Assembly (NCBI GenBank): GCA_018223415.1
Contig: JAGTTQ010000001.1
Span: forward strand, 1,378,365-1,442,364
Direction of reading: 5' to 3'
DNA from: Eubacteriaceae bacterium Marseille-Q4139
Lineage (GTDB): Bacteria > Bacillota > Clostridia > Lachnospirales > Lachnospiraceae
Length of the DNA: 64,000 bases
A program made the translations under genes and the position numbers. The first letter of the stretch is position 1. Every line of letters starts with the position of its first letter. The notes beneath the pieces are model-generated. The model was not told where the DNA came from and made no database searches. It saw nothing but the letters and a program-made list of their open reading frames with translations. Positions 15,292 through 23,123 of this stretch are shown here, piece by piece.

Positions 15292-16926
15292 CTACTCGTT
15301 AATGGTAAGCTTGGAAGCGTCCTTGATGGAATAGATCGGAACAAGTCCGGCCTCTTCCACGTTTCCGATTCTGGAATTGACGATCAGCGTCTTATAGTTG
15401 GAACCGATGGGGTAGAAAATCGCCTCGTCCTGGATCTTTTTCTGGATCTCTGCGTACAGCGGCTTTCTTGCCTCGGTGTCCGTAACCATGTCTGCCTCTG
15501 TCCAGAGTGCGTCGATTTCCGTATTGCTGCATCTCGTGTAGTTTTCCTTCTCCGTGGAGAACAGGGAGGAGTATGCATTGGGGTCGATACCCATGACATA
15601 TCCGTTTAAGAACAGGTCAAAGCTTCCGTCCGTAGTATCCATGTAGGAATTGAAGTATGCGGCAAACTCCATGCCGTTTAAGGTCACGTTGATGCCGATT
15701 TCCTTTAAGGAAGCCTGGATGGCAAGGGCCATTCTCTCCTGAACGCCGTCAGCCACGTTGTAAAGAAGCGTCAGCTCGGTCGGGCCGCCTGCCGTCAGCT
15801 CTTTTGCCAGCTCCAGATCCTGCTCATACTTTTCCACGTCTTCGGTGTAGTATTCGTTGATCGGCGGAAGGAAGGTGTAATCCAGCTGGTAAAGCTCCGG
15901 ATCGGAGTAGGCAGCCATCATGATTTCGTTTCTGTCAAGGGCATGCATGATTCCCTTTCTGTAATCCATATCCTTCATGTTCTCGGATACGGAATTCAGC
16001 ATCATGTAAGCCACACGGCCCTCGGAATAGTTGTAAATGTTGAAGTTTTCATTATTCTGGTACGGAAGCATCTGCTCTGCCGCGGATGCAACCCATGCAT
16101 CGACTTCACCGCTCTGAAGAGCCAGGGTTGCCGTGTCGTCCTTCTCGATGACCCGGTAAACGATGTTATCGATGTTGGCTTCTCCAAGAACGTAGTTGGG
16201 GTTTTTGGAGAAGGACAGGTACTGGCCTGTCATGTATTCGTCCAGGACATACGGGCCGGCGCCCACCGGGGTCTCCTCCAGCATGTTCACGTCAAAAGTC
16301 CCCTTCGGCTCAAAGAAATGCTGCGGAAGAATGAATAACTCCGCGGAAAGAAGCTCGAAGGCAGATGCAGACGGCGCCGGAAGCGTAAAGGTAACGGTTG
16401 TCTCATCCGTCGCTTCAGCCACAATCGGCTCTCCGTTTACATAGAGGGACGGGCTGTTCTCATGGTGTGCATTGATGGTGAAGACCACGTCGTCTGCCGT
16501 CAGCGGCTCGCCGTCCGACCATTTTAAGTCGGGTTTCAGCTTGCAGGTCCAGACGGTGCCGTCCTCGTTGGATTCCATGCTCTCTGCAAGAATATAGTCA
16601 ACGGAACCGTCCAAGTTGATAAAATATAACGGTGCATACAGCATTTTGCTTGCCATCAGGCCGTAGCGGTCGTCTGCCGTAAGCGGATTTAAGGTGTTTC
16701 CGGTGTCGCCGCCGATGGCGTAGGTGAAGGTTCCGCCTGCGGAAGCGGATGTTCCGGCAGCTTCTGTGGACGCAGCAGTATCCGTGGTTCCGGCTGCCGT
16801 GGTTTCTGTGCTCTCTGCTGCCGCTGTCGTGGCCGGTGCTTCCTCTACCACGGCGCCGCCGCAGCCGCCGAGAAGCGAAGCAGCCAGGCACATGGCCGCC
16901 AGGGCTTTCCATGCGTGTTTTCTCAT
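15292..16926 (-). CDS. Extracellular solute-binding lipoprotein, family 5 (peptide type)
   Basis: A 544-residue lipoprotein. The signal peptide ends in a lipobox (LLGGC, Cys22), followed by a low-complexity Thr/Ala/Glu linker and the SBP_bac_5 domain (LNPLTADDRYGLMASKMLY and later LKWSDGEPLTADDVVFT are characteristic). It captures a peptide or related solute outside the membrane for the permeases encoded downstream. The first gene of the operon, it has its own promoter and a structured leader. Start ATG 16926 follows AGGAGAGG; upstream in-frame residues belong to the leader. The ligand is unknown. Confidence 0.92.
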   Translation of the reverse strand: MRKHAWKALAAMCLAASLLGGCGGAVVEEAPATTAAAESTETTAAGTTDTAASTEAAGTSASAGGTFTYAIGGDTGNTLNPLTADDRYGLMASKMLYAPLYFINLDGSVDYILAESMESNEDGTVWTCKLKPDLKWSDGEPLTADDVVFTINAHHENSPSLYVNGEPIVAEATDETTVTFTLPAPSASAFELLSAELFILPQHFFEPKGTFDVNMLEETPVGAGPYVLDEYMTGQYLSFSKNPNYVLGEANIDNIVYRVIEKDDTATLALQSGEVDAWVASAAEQMLPYQNNENFNIYNYSEGRVAYMMLNSVSENMKDMDYRKGIMHALDRNEIMMAAYSDPELYQLDYTFLPPINEYYTEDVEKYEQDLELAKELTAGGPTELTLLYNVADGVQERMALAIQASLKEIGINVTLNGMEFAAYFNSYMDTTDGSFDLFLNGYVMGIDPNAYSSLFSTEKENYTRCSNTEIDALWTEADMVTDTEARKPLYAEIQKKIQDEAIFYPIGSNYKTLIVNSRIGNVEEAGLVPIYSIKDASKLTINE

Positions 16927-17107
16927 AACTGTTCCTCTCCTTGTGTATAAATAATGTAAAAATTTTCCCCAAAAAGGGGGATCCTTTATGGTTTCCCATA
17001 AAGGATAAAATATGGGTCTGACGGGTATCGCCGGCTGAGAAAGGCCATCGAAATTCTGTCCCCGGCGATGCCCTGACAAAAATATCACACAGTGATTTTC
17101 CTGTCAA
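16927..17107 (-). promoter_or_regulatory. Promoter and structured leader of the peptide transporter operon
   Basis: Minus-strand promoter TTGACA (17102-17107), 17-base spacer, TATTTT (17079-17084). The leader of about 145 bases starts with a 12-base stem (17062-17073 with 17023-17034, one mismatch). A perfect 11-bp hairpin ATCCTTTATGG/CCATAAAGGAT (16981-17006) follows, then CCCCCTTTTT and a small CCCC/GGGG hairpin. The order aptamer-like stem, hairpin, C/T run suggests an attenuator or riboswitch. I could not match it to a known class. Confidence 0.5.
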
Positions 17108-17246
17108 CCGACTTACGAAATTTTATTCACTGTTTTTTTCGATAGAGAAACAATAATCTATATAAAATCCGTATTCATCTTGACGAAATTTATTTCGCTA
17201 TAAGAATTATTTTTCTTTTTCCGCATGGAATTTCCCACAAACAGCC

Positions 17247-17277
17247 AAAAACAGGCGGGGAACACGTCCCCGCCTGC
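17247..17277 (-). terminator. Terminator of the orotate-type operon
   Basis: Stem CAGGCGGGGA (17252-17261) / TCCCCGCCTG (17267-17276), followed on the minus strand by TTTTTGG, seven bases past the pyrD stop. Between here and 17108 there is no gene. Confidence 0.85.
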
Positions 17278-17282
17278 CTTCA

Positions 17283-18188
17283 TTATACAATCCCTCTGAG
17301 CTCCGAGATATTGCCGATATTCTGTTCTTCCAGATATTTTTCCAGTCCGTCGATAATGTCCATGGCGATGGACGGTTTCATGAAGGAGGCCGTTCCAACC
17401 TGGATCACCGCCGCGCCTGCCATGATAAATTCCAGGGCGTCCTGCCATGTGGTGATGCCGCCGAGGCCCATGACCGGGATCTTCACTGCGTGGGCAACCT
17501 GGTGCACCATCCGCAGGGAGATCGGCTTGATGGCCGGGCCGGAAAGCCCTGCGTAGACGTTGTCAAACACCGGCTTTCTCTTATTGATGTCAATGGCCAT
17601 CGCAAGATATGTATTCGTAAGGGAGAGGCCGTCGGCGCCTTCCGCCTCGCAGGCCAGCGCCAGCTCCGTGATGTTCTCGGCGTTGGGCGAAAGCTTTACC
17701 ACCATCTTGTGACGGCACACTTCACGTACCTTCCGCACCACCTCTGCGGCCGTCTCCGCCTTAACGCCGAAGTTCATGCCGCCGGCCTTCACGTTGGGGC
17801 AGGAAATGTTGAGCTCCACCATGTCGACGTCACAGTCATTTAAGAGCTCGGCGCCCTCGATGTAATCCTCCATGGAATGACCGCCCAGGTTTACCAGGTG
17901 AACCAGATTTTTCTCGTTCAGCCACTGGGATTCATGTTCCACGAAATGACGGACGCCCGGGTTCTCAAGGCCTACGCTGTTCATGATCCCGCTGGGCGTC
18001 TCCCAGATACGGATCCCGTCGTTTCCGCCTCTGGCGTTAAGTGTCAGGCCCTTGGAGCTTAAACCGCCAAGCTTTTCAATATCGAAATATTCGTTCATTT
18101 CTTTTCCAAAGCCGCAGGTTCCGGAAGCAAGCACAACCGGATTTTTAAATGTTACCCCTGCGAATACTGTCTCCAGACGCTTACTCAT
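17283..18188 (-). CDS. pyrD: Dihydroorotate dehydrogenase, class 1B catalytic subunit
   Basis: A 301-residue TIM-barrel FMN enzyme. Cys130 in VELNISCPN is the catalytic base of class 1 enzymes; the FMN phosphate-binding GLGGITTWQDALEFIMAGA motif and the VVLASGTCGFGKEM start are typical of PyrDB. It interconverts dihydroorotate and orotate, using NAD through PyrK. ATG 18188 overlaps the pyrK stop. The genes around it (N-carbamoyl amino acid hydrolase, dihydroorotase, symporter, PucR regulator) and the lack of pyrB, pyrE, pyrF or carAB suggest that here it reduces orotate in a catabolic direction. That direction is inference. Confidence 0.92.
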   Translation of the reverse strand: MSKRLETVFAGVTFKNPVVLASGTCGFGKEMNEYFDIEKLGGLSSKGLTLNARGGNDGIRIWETPSGIMNSVGLENPGVRHFVEHESQWLNEKNLVHLVNLGGHSMEDYIEGAELLNDCDVDMVELNISCPNVKAGGMNFGVKAETAAEVVRKVREVCRHKMVVKLSPNAENITELALACEAEGADGLSLTNTYLAMAIDINKRKPVFDNVYAGLSGPAIKPISLRMVHQVAHAVKIPVMGLGGITTWQDALEFIMAGAAVIQVGTASFMKPSIAMDIIDGLEKYLEEQNIGNISELRGIV

Positions 18189-18894
18189 TCCCAAACACCT
18201 CGCTTCCTAAAAATACCGGCCCGTCCTTGCAGGTACGCTTATTGCCGCCGGATGTGCGGCAGGTACAGACGAGACATGCGCCGATGCCGCAGGCCATCCG
18301 GTTTTCCATGGATACATAAACCGGCGCCGATACCGCAAGCTTTTTACATTTTGCACACAGCACCTTCATCATGATTTCCGGCCCGCAGGTCATGATGCAG
18401 TCATACTCCCTCGGGTCAATCTCATCGGTGATGAAGCCGCCCACATTAACAACCACCCGGTCAGCCACGGCCTCATACTGTTCGATCATCACCGGCTCGC
18501 CGCTGAAACCTAAGTAGATGTCCACGGTTCTCTCCGGATCGCTTTCCTTAAGCTTCTTTGCCGTCAGGTACAGGGGCGCAATGCCGACGCCGCCGCCCAC
18601 CAGGGCGATCTTTTTCCCCTCGTCGGGATACCCGTTTCCGTGGGGGCCGTCCAGGGTAATCTCATCCCCTGCCTCAAGACGGGAGAAAATTTCCGTGCCC
18701 TTTCCGACTGCCTTATAAAGGAAGCTTACGGTCTTTCCATCAGCATCAAAGACGCTGATGGGGCGCGAGAGCACCGGGAACTCATCCCATGCCCTCAGCA
18801 TATAAAACTGACCCATTTCAGCCTGATTTTCTTCCTCGGCGACCATCAGGTAAAAGTCCTCGGACAGCCGCTCATTTTTCAAAATTTTAGCCAT
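18181..18894 (-). CDS. pyrK: Dihydroorotate dehydrogenase electron transfer subunit
   Basis: A 237-residue FAD and [2Fe-2S] protein. RPISVFD (44-50) is the FAD motif, GGGVGIAPLY (100-109) begins the NAD-binding part, and Cys202, Cys207, Cys210 and Cys222 form the cluster motif CGIGACLVCTC...C of PyrK. It shuttles electrons between NADH and the FMN of PyrD. Slightly shorter than usual for the family (about 255). Start ATG 18894 follows AAGGAGGGCAAT; the longer open frame overlaps the symporter gene and is not coding. Confidence 0.92.
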   Translation of the reverse strand: MAKILKNERLSEDFYLMVAEEENQAEMGQFYMLRAWDEFPVLSRPISVFDADGKTVSFLYKAVGKGTEIFSRLEAGDEITLDGPHGNGYPDEGKKIALVGGGVGIAPLYLTAKKLKESDPERTVDIYLGFSGEPVMIEQYEAVADRVVVNVGGFITDEIDPREYDCIMTCGPEIMMKVLCAKCKKLAVSAPVYVSMENRMACGIGACLVCTCRTSGGNKRTCKDGPVFLGSEVFGNE

Positions 18895-18905
18895 ATTGCC
18901 CTCCT

Positions 18906-20351
18906 TTAAGCCTGTTCCCGCTTCCCGCAGGCCAGGGAAATCACAACGGTCAGAATGATATTCGTAAAGAAGCCCCACATGAAGCCAGGCCAGCCAAGCG
19001 GCTGCACATTGAGAATCCGCGTTCCGAACAGGATGATAATGCCGGCCGTCATGCCGGCTGCTGCGCCCCACTTATTGCAGCGCTTCCAGTACAGGCCGAG
19101 AAGGAACGGCGGCGCAAGCTGTGCAAGCCCCGTGTAAGCCACATCCTGTACGATCTGAACCAGGGTTTCCGGCGGATTTAAGGCGATTACGCCGCAGACG
19201 GCCGCAATCACAAGTACGATGAATCTCGATAACAGCATGTTCTGCTTTTCGGAAATCTTCCCTTTCCTGTTAATCAGGATCAGATCCTGGGACACGATCT
19301 GGGACGTTACCAGAAGCATCGCGTTGATGGTGGAAATTCCCGCGGCGATGGCGGCTGCCATAACCAGGGCGGCAATGTACCACTTGGAGCGCGTCGTCAT
19401 TAAAACCGGCAGGACATTGTCTGCCGCGCCCACCTGATCCGGGCTCACCAGAAGATGACCTGCGAGGCCGATGAACAGGGTGGCAAAGCCGTAAATCAGA
19501 ATCTGGGAAACCGGGATACTGATAGCCGATTTCGCCAGGGCGTTTTCATCTTTTGCCATCAGAGACTTCATCCATACATGGGGGCAGAGCCAGATGCCAA
19601 AGGGCAGCACAATGAACTGCATGATCCAGTATTTCCCCGTGTAAAGTCCCTGGGGGCCAGGCCTGGAAAGAAGCTCCGGCGCCGTATCGGCGATCTGTGT
19701 AAACAGGGCCACAATGCCGCCGGAGGGAACCAGGGCGATCCACGCCGCCACGACGATACCAACCAGCAGGATAATGGCCTGCACCGCATCCAGAAGGACA
19801 ACGCCGCCGGCGCCGCCGATCAGGACGTAAAGCAGGGAGAACACGATGGACACGAGGATTGCGGCCTCATATCCGATGGCATCCCCGCCGACAATGTTCA
19901 TGGCACGGGCATTCCCCACGTACTGCATGGAAAGGAATACCATCGTCATAAGAACCGAAACGCAGGAAGAGAAAATCTTCATGTATTTGCTCTGGTACCT
20001 GTCCTCCAGATAGTCGCCCAGAGACATATAGCCTTTCTTCTTTGCGAGAAGACGGATCTTATTTCCGAAATAAATGACCATCAGAGCCACCCATACCTGG
20101 CTTAAAACGATGCAGATATAGGAAATTCCGTGGGTATAGTACATGCCCGGCGCGCCTAAAAACGCGAAGGTGCTCTGCATGGCTGCGATCATCGTAAGCG
20201 GAAGAAGCACCGAGCTGACGCCGCGGTTTGCCAGGAAAAATCCCTCCGCCGTTTTCTGCTGTTTTTTCTTGCCGTTCCAGAGCGTCAGGGCCAGCATCGC
20301 AAAAAGATAGAGCAAAATGATTCCGAGACTTAATGCGCCTGTGTTTATCAT
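18906..20351 (-). CDS. Sodium:solute symporter (SSS family), candidate orotate/dihydroorotate importer
   Basis: A 481-residue membrane protein with about thirteen hydrophobic segments and the SSS-family pattern (GFFLANRGVSS near residue 37, SLGDYLEDRYQSK after helix 3). The family couples import of small solutes to Na+. It lies between the dihydroorotase and pyrK genes, overlapping the small membrane protein gene by four bases. The substrate is inferred from context: orotate, dihydroorotate or N-carbamoyl-aspartate. Closest named relatives by eye are PanF-like pantothenate symporters, but nothing here relates to pantothenate. Confidence 0.85.
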   Translation of the reverse strand: MINTGALSLGIILLYLFAMLALTLWNGKKKQQKTAEGFFLANRGVSSVLLPLTMIAAMQSTFAFLGAPGMYYTHGISYICIVLSQVWVALMVIYFGNKIRLLAKKKGYMSLGDYLEDRYQSKYMKIFSSCVSVLMTMVFLSMQYVGNARAMNIVGGDAIGYEAAILVSIVFSLLYVLIGGAGGVVLLDAVQAIILLVGIVVAAWIALVPSGGIVALFTQIADTAPELLSRPGPQGLYTGKYWIMQFIVLPFGIWLCPHVWMKSLMAKDENALAKSAISIPVSQILIYGFATLFIGLAGHLLVSPDQVGAADNVLPVLMTTRSKWYIAALVMAAAIAAGISTINAMLLVTSQIVSQDLILINRKGKISEKQNMLLSRFIVLVIAAVCGVIALNPPETLVQIVQDVAYTGLAQLAPPFLLGLYWKRCNKWGAAAGMTAGIIILFGTRILNVQPLGWPGFMWGFFTNIILTVVISLACGKREQA

Positions 20352-20563
20352 TCTTTTTCCTCCTCCTCATTTGCATGTTTGACAAAGCTCTTGCAGACCC
20401 ATAAGACGAACACCAGGTTCACCACCATCAGGACCCACCAGTATGCCAGCGTGGCCGGAAGCCACCCGAACAGCATCGTCTGTTCCCCCTCCGTAAACGG
20501 AAGCGGCAGAAACGCCAAAAGGAACAGAACGGCAAAAATCGTACCGATCAGTTTATGTTTCAT
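20348..20563 (-). CDS. Small two-helix membrane protein paired with the symporter (DUF3311-like)
   Basis: A 71-residue protein with two hydrophobic segments (IGTIFAVLFLLAFLPLPF and LAYWWVLMVVNLVFVLWVCK) and a charged tail. Small proteins of this kind (DUF3311/DUF997) regularly precede SSS symporters and are thought to be accessory subunits. Its stop overlaps the symporter start as ATGA. Start ATG 20563 follows AGGAGGAAAAGC, inside the end of the dihydroorotase gene. Confidence 0.7.
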   Translation of the reverse strand: MKHKLIGTIFAVLFLLAFLPLPFTEGEQTMLFGWLPATLAYWWVLMVVNLVFVLWVCKSFVKHANEEEEKE

Positions 20564-21836
20564 GCTTTTCCTCCTCATCCCGATATACGATCTGCCCGCG
20601 GCAGACGGTATATTTTACTTTTCCATAAAGTTCCATTCCGATAAACGGGGAGTTGGCCGATTTGGAGCGGAAATTTTCCACCGTCCATTTTTCCCGTTCA
20701 TCAAAAATCACAAGATCCGCATCATTCCCAACTGCCAGCGTGCCGCAGGGCAGGCCGTAAAGCTCCGCCGGCTTTTCCGTCATTTTCTTAAGAAGATGCA
20801 TCATCGTCATATGGCCCCTGCGGACAAGATTTGTAATCCCCAGGGCCAGGGCCGTTTCCAGCCCGATCATCCCGCTCGGCGCTTCCGCAAGGGGACGCGC
20901 CTTTTCTTCCGCACTGTGGGGCGCATGGTCGGTGGCGATGATGTCGATCACATCGTCCTTTAGCCCCTCAATCAGGCGGTAGCGGTCTTCCTCGGTGCGA
21001 AGCGGCGGGTTTACCTTCGCCAGTGCGCCTTTTTTAAGGACAGCCGTCTCATTTAACGAGAAATGCTGCGGCGTCACCTCGGCGTAGATATCGGCGCCAA
21101 GCTTTTTCATGGTTCTTAAAATGTCCACGGAAACACCGGAGCTCACATGCTGGATGTTGATTCTGGCCTTTTCATGGAGCGCCAGCAGGCAGTCCCTTGC
21201 AATCAGCACTTCTTCCGAGACGGTCGGGGCCCCGGCAACACCGGTCTCTTTTGAGACAGCCCCCTGGTTGACGCCGGAGCTTCCGATGAGATCCGGGTCT
21301 TCCTCATGGAAGCTGATGGGCACACGCAGTGCCGCGGCCCGCCGCATGGCCTCCGTCACAAGGCGCACGTCCTTAATCGGAATCCCGTCGTCGGTAAAGC
21401 CCACGGCGCCCAGGGCTTTCAGGCCTTCCATGTCTGTCAGCTCTTTTCCCTGCAAGCCTTTCGTCACCGCTGCCGTGTTTAAAACATGGATCGGCAGCCG
21501 CTCGGCGCGTTTTCTGAGATCCGAAAGCGTCTCCTCATTGTCCACGGCCGGGTTTGTGTTCGCCATGCAGATCACCGTCGTGTATCCTCCGGCCGCCGCG
21601 CTGGCCGCGCCTGTCTCCATGTCCTCTTTATACGTGAAACCTGGATCCCGGAAGTGTACATGCACATCCACAAGGCCGGGAGCCACGATTTTTCCCCTGG
21701 CGTCGATGACCTCGCCGTATTCCCCGCTTTCCGGGTACTTTCCGATGCCCTCAATTTTTCCGTCACGGATCAGAATATCAAGCGTCTCGTCCAGCCCGGA
21801 TTTCGGATCCATCACATGTCCGTTTTTAATCAGCAT
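20553..21836 (-). CDS. pyrC: Dihydroorotase, class I (copy 1, catabolic context)
   Basis: A 427-residue amidohydrolase with all zinc and substrate residues of class I dihydroorotases: His59 and His61 in DVHVHFRDPG, Asp150 in FTDDGIP, His177 in FHEED, His230 in NIQHVSS and Asp303 in TDHAPH. It opens the dihydroorotate ring to N-carbamoyl-L-aspartate or closes it. The gene overlaps the N-carbamoyl hydrolase gene by seven bases, suggesting that the product is passed straight to that enzyme. A paralogue lies at 27638-28918. A hydantoinase-like activity is the main alternative. Confidence 0.88.
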   Translation of the reverse strand: MLIKNGHVMDPKSGLDETLDILIRDGKIEGIGKYPESGEYGEVIDARGKIVAPGLVDVHVHFRDPGFTYKEDMETGAASAAAGGYTTVICMANTNPAVDNEETLSDLRKRAERLPIHVLNTAAVTKGLQGKELTDMEGLKALGAVGFTDDGIPIKDVRLVTEAMRRAAALRVPISFHEEDPDLIGSSGVNQGAVSKETGVAGAPTVSEEVLIARDCLLALHEKARINIQHVSSGVSVDILRTMKKLGADIYAEVTPQHFSLNETAVLKKGALAKVNPPLRTEEDRYRLIEGLKDDVIDIIATDHAPHSAEEKARPLAEAPSGMIGLETALALGITNLVRRGHMTMMHLLKKMTEKPAELYGLPCGTLAVGNDADLVIFDEREKWTVENFRSKSANSPFIGMELYGKVKYTVCRGQIVYRDEEEKHET

Positions 21837-23053
21837 TTTGCTCCCTCCTCTCTCAGATATTCATAGATCACACGCGCACCGTCGCATATCTGGGAAATGG
21901 AGGTGAACTCCTTGCGGTTATGGGAAAGCCCCTTTAGGCAGGGGATGAACACCATTCCCGTCTCACAGAGGGAGGCAAAGGACATGGCGTCATGGCCGGC
22001 GCCGCTCATCATCCGCCTGCTGCTGATCCCGGCGCGTCTGGCGGCTTCCTCCAGCCCGTTCTGCACATTGGCGCTCATATCGATGGGCGGGATTTCGCTG
22101 ATTTTTTCCTCCAGGTACTCGATGCCGCGCTTTCCGCAGATCCGGCCGGCCGTCTCCCGGATTTCCCGTTCCATCCGGTCAAGGCTTGCCGCCTCGATGC
22201 CGCGGATGTCGATTCCCAGCTCTACCTCGCCGGGAATGACGTTTAAGGCATTGGGACGGTTGGTGACAACGCCCACCGTCGCCACTGACTGATAAAGGGC
22301 TTCCTTTTTCCCGATCCGCTCGATTTCCAGAATCAGCTCGGCCGCCGCGCAGAGGGCGTCGCTTCGCATGTACATGGGTGTCGCGCCGGAATGCTCGGCC
22401 ATGCCGCGCAGGTAGACCTTGAACCGCCTCGGGCCGGCAATGGTCTGGACGATGCCCACCGATGTGCCGGTTTCCTCGAGGATTTTGCCCTGCTCGATAT
22501 GTACCTCCAGGTATTTCTGCACCCCGCGGATTTTATCAGGGCGCAGATTGTACCCGCGTTTTTTAAAGATGTCTTCCAGGCGGTCCCCGTTCTTGGACAT
22601 GAGGCCTCCGATATTCTGTTTGTAGATTTCGTTCGTAATCAGCCCGCTGCCGATGGTGCAGCAGCCGAAATTGCTGGATTCCTCACAGCGGAATGCGCCG
22701 ACACGGATCGGAATGGAAAGGCCTTCCTCTGCTGCCCACCGGACAGCCATTAACCCTGCAATGATCCCGGCAGCGCCGTCATATCTCCCGCCTTCGATTA
22801 CGGAATCCAGGTGAGATCCGATCAGATAGTATCCGTTTTCCGTCCGGCTGTTCATCACGTAGGTGTTCCCGGCCTCGTCCGTCTTTACTGTGCACCCGAG
22901 TTCTTCCCCGAGAGCCGCAAAAACCTCATGCATCCGGTCTTCCTCTTCTGTGTAGCCAAGTCTCGTAACGCCGCCTTCGGCCGTGCTTCCGATATCGTAA
23001 AAAGCGTCGAAGAGCTTTTCACAATACTGGATATCTTCGATCCGGTGTTCCAT
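21830..23053 (-). CDS. M20-family N-carbamoyl-L-amino acid hydrolase, candidate ureidosuccinase
   Basis: A 407-residue Zn hydrolase of the allantoate amidohydrolase / L-N-carbamoylase / beta-ureidopropionase group. Metal ligands appear as His81 (GSHLDSV), Asp92 (GGRYDGAAG), Glu124-Glu125 (FRCEES), the His of YLEVHIEQG, and the GAGHDAM motif. The enzyme splits the N-carbamoyl group to CO2 and ammonia. With dihydroorotase encoded next, the expected substrate is N-carbamoyl-L-aspartate, releasing aspartate. It is the first gene of the operon, after a promoter with a perfect -10 and no clear -35. Confidence 0.85.
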   Translation of the reverse strand: MEHRIEDIQYCEKLFDAFYDIGSTAEGGVTRLGYTEEEDRMHEVFAALGEELGCTVKTDEAGNTYVMNSRTENGYYLIGSHLDSVIEGGRYDGAAGIIAGLMAVRWAAEEGLSIPIRVGAFRCEESSNFGCCTIGSGLITNEIYKQNIGGLMSKNGDRLEDIFKKRGYNLRPDKIRGVQKYLEVHIEQGKILEETGTSVGIVQTIAGPRRFKVYLRGMAEHSGATPMYMRSDALCAAAELILEIERIGKKEALYQSVATVGVVTNRPNALNVIPGEVELGIDIRGIEAASLDRMEREIRETAGRICGKRGIEYLEEKISEIPPIDMSANVQNGLEEAARRAGISSRRMMSGAGHDAMSFASLCETGMVFIPCLKGLSHNRKEFTSISQICDGARVIYEYLREEGAKC

Positions 23054-23083
23054 AGGACCGCCCCCTTATTCTTTGATAGCTCT

Positions 23084-23089
23084 ATTATA
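23084..23089 (-). promoter_or_regulatory. -10 element of the orotate-type operon, likely activator dependent
   Basis: Minus-strand TATAAT lies about 30 bases upstream of the hydrolase start. The position 17 bases upstream reads AAGTAC, far from a -35 consensus, which would fit activation by the PucR-type protein encoded just upstream. Two TTTGTCC repeats occur in the preceding 60 bases. Confidence 0.45.
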
Positions 23090-23123
23090 GCGTTTCGGGG
23101 GCTTGTGTACTTTGTCCTGTCAC

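Noticed and set aside
17283..21836. Ordinary de novo pyrimidine synthesis operon
   Set aside because: pyrD, pyrK and pyrC are present, but the operon lacks pyrB, pyrE, pyrF and carAB and instead has an N-carbamoyl hydrolase, a Na+ symporter and a PucR regulator.
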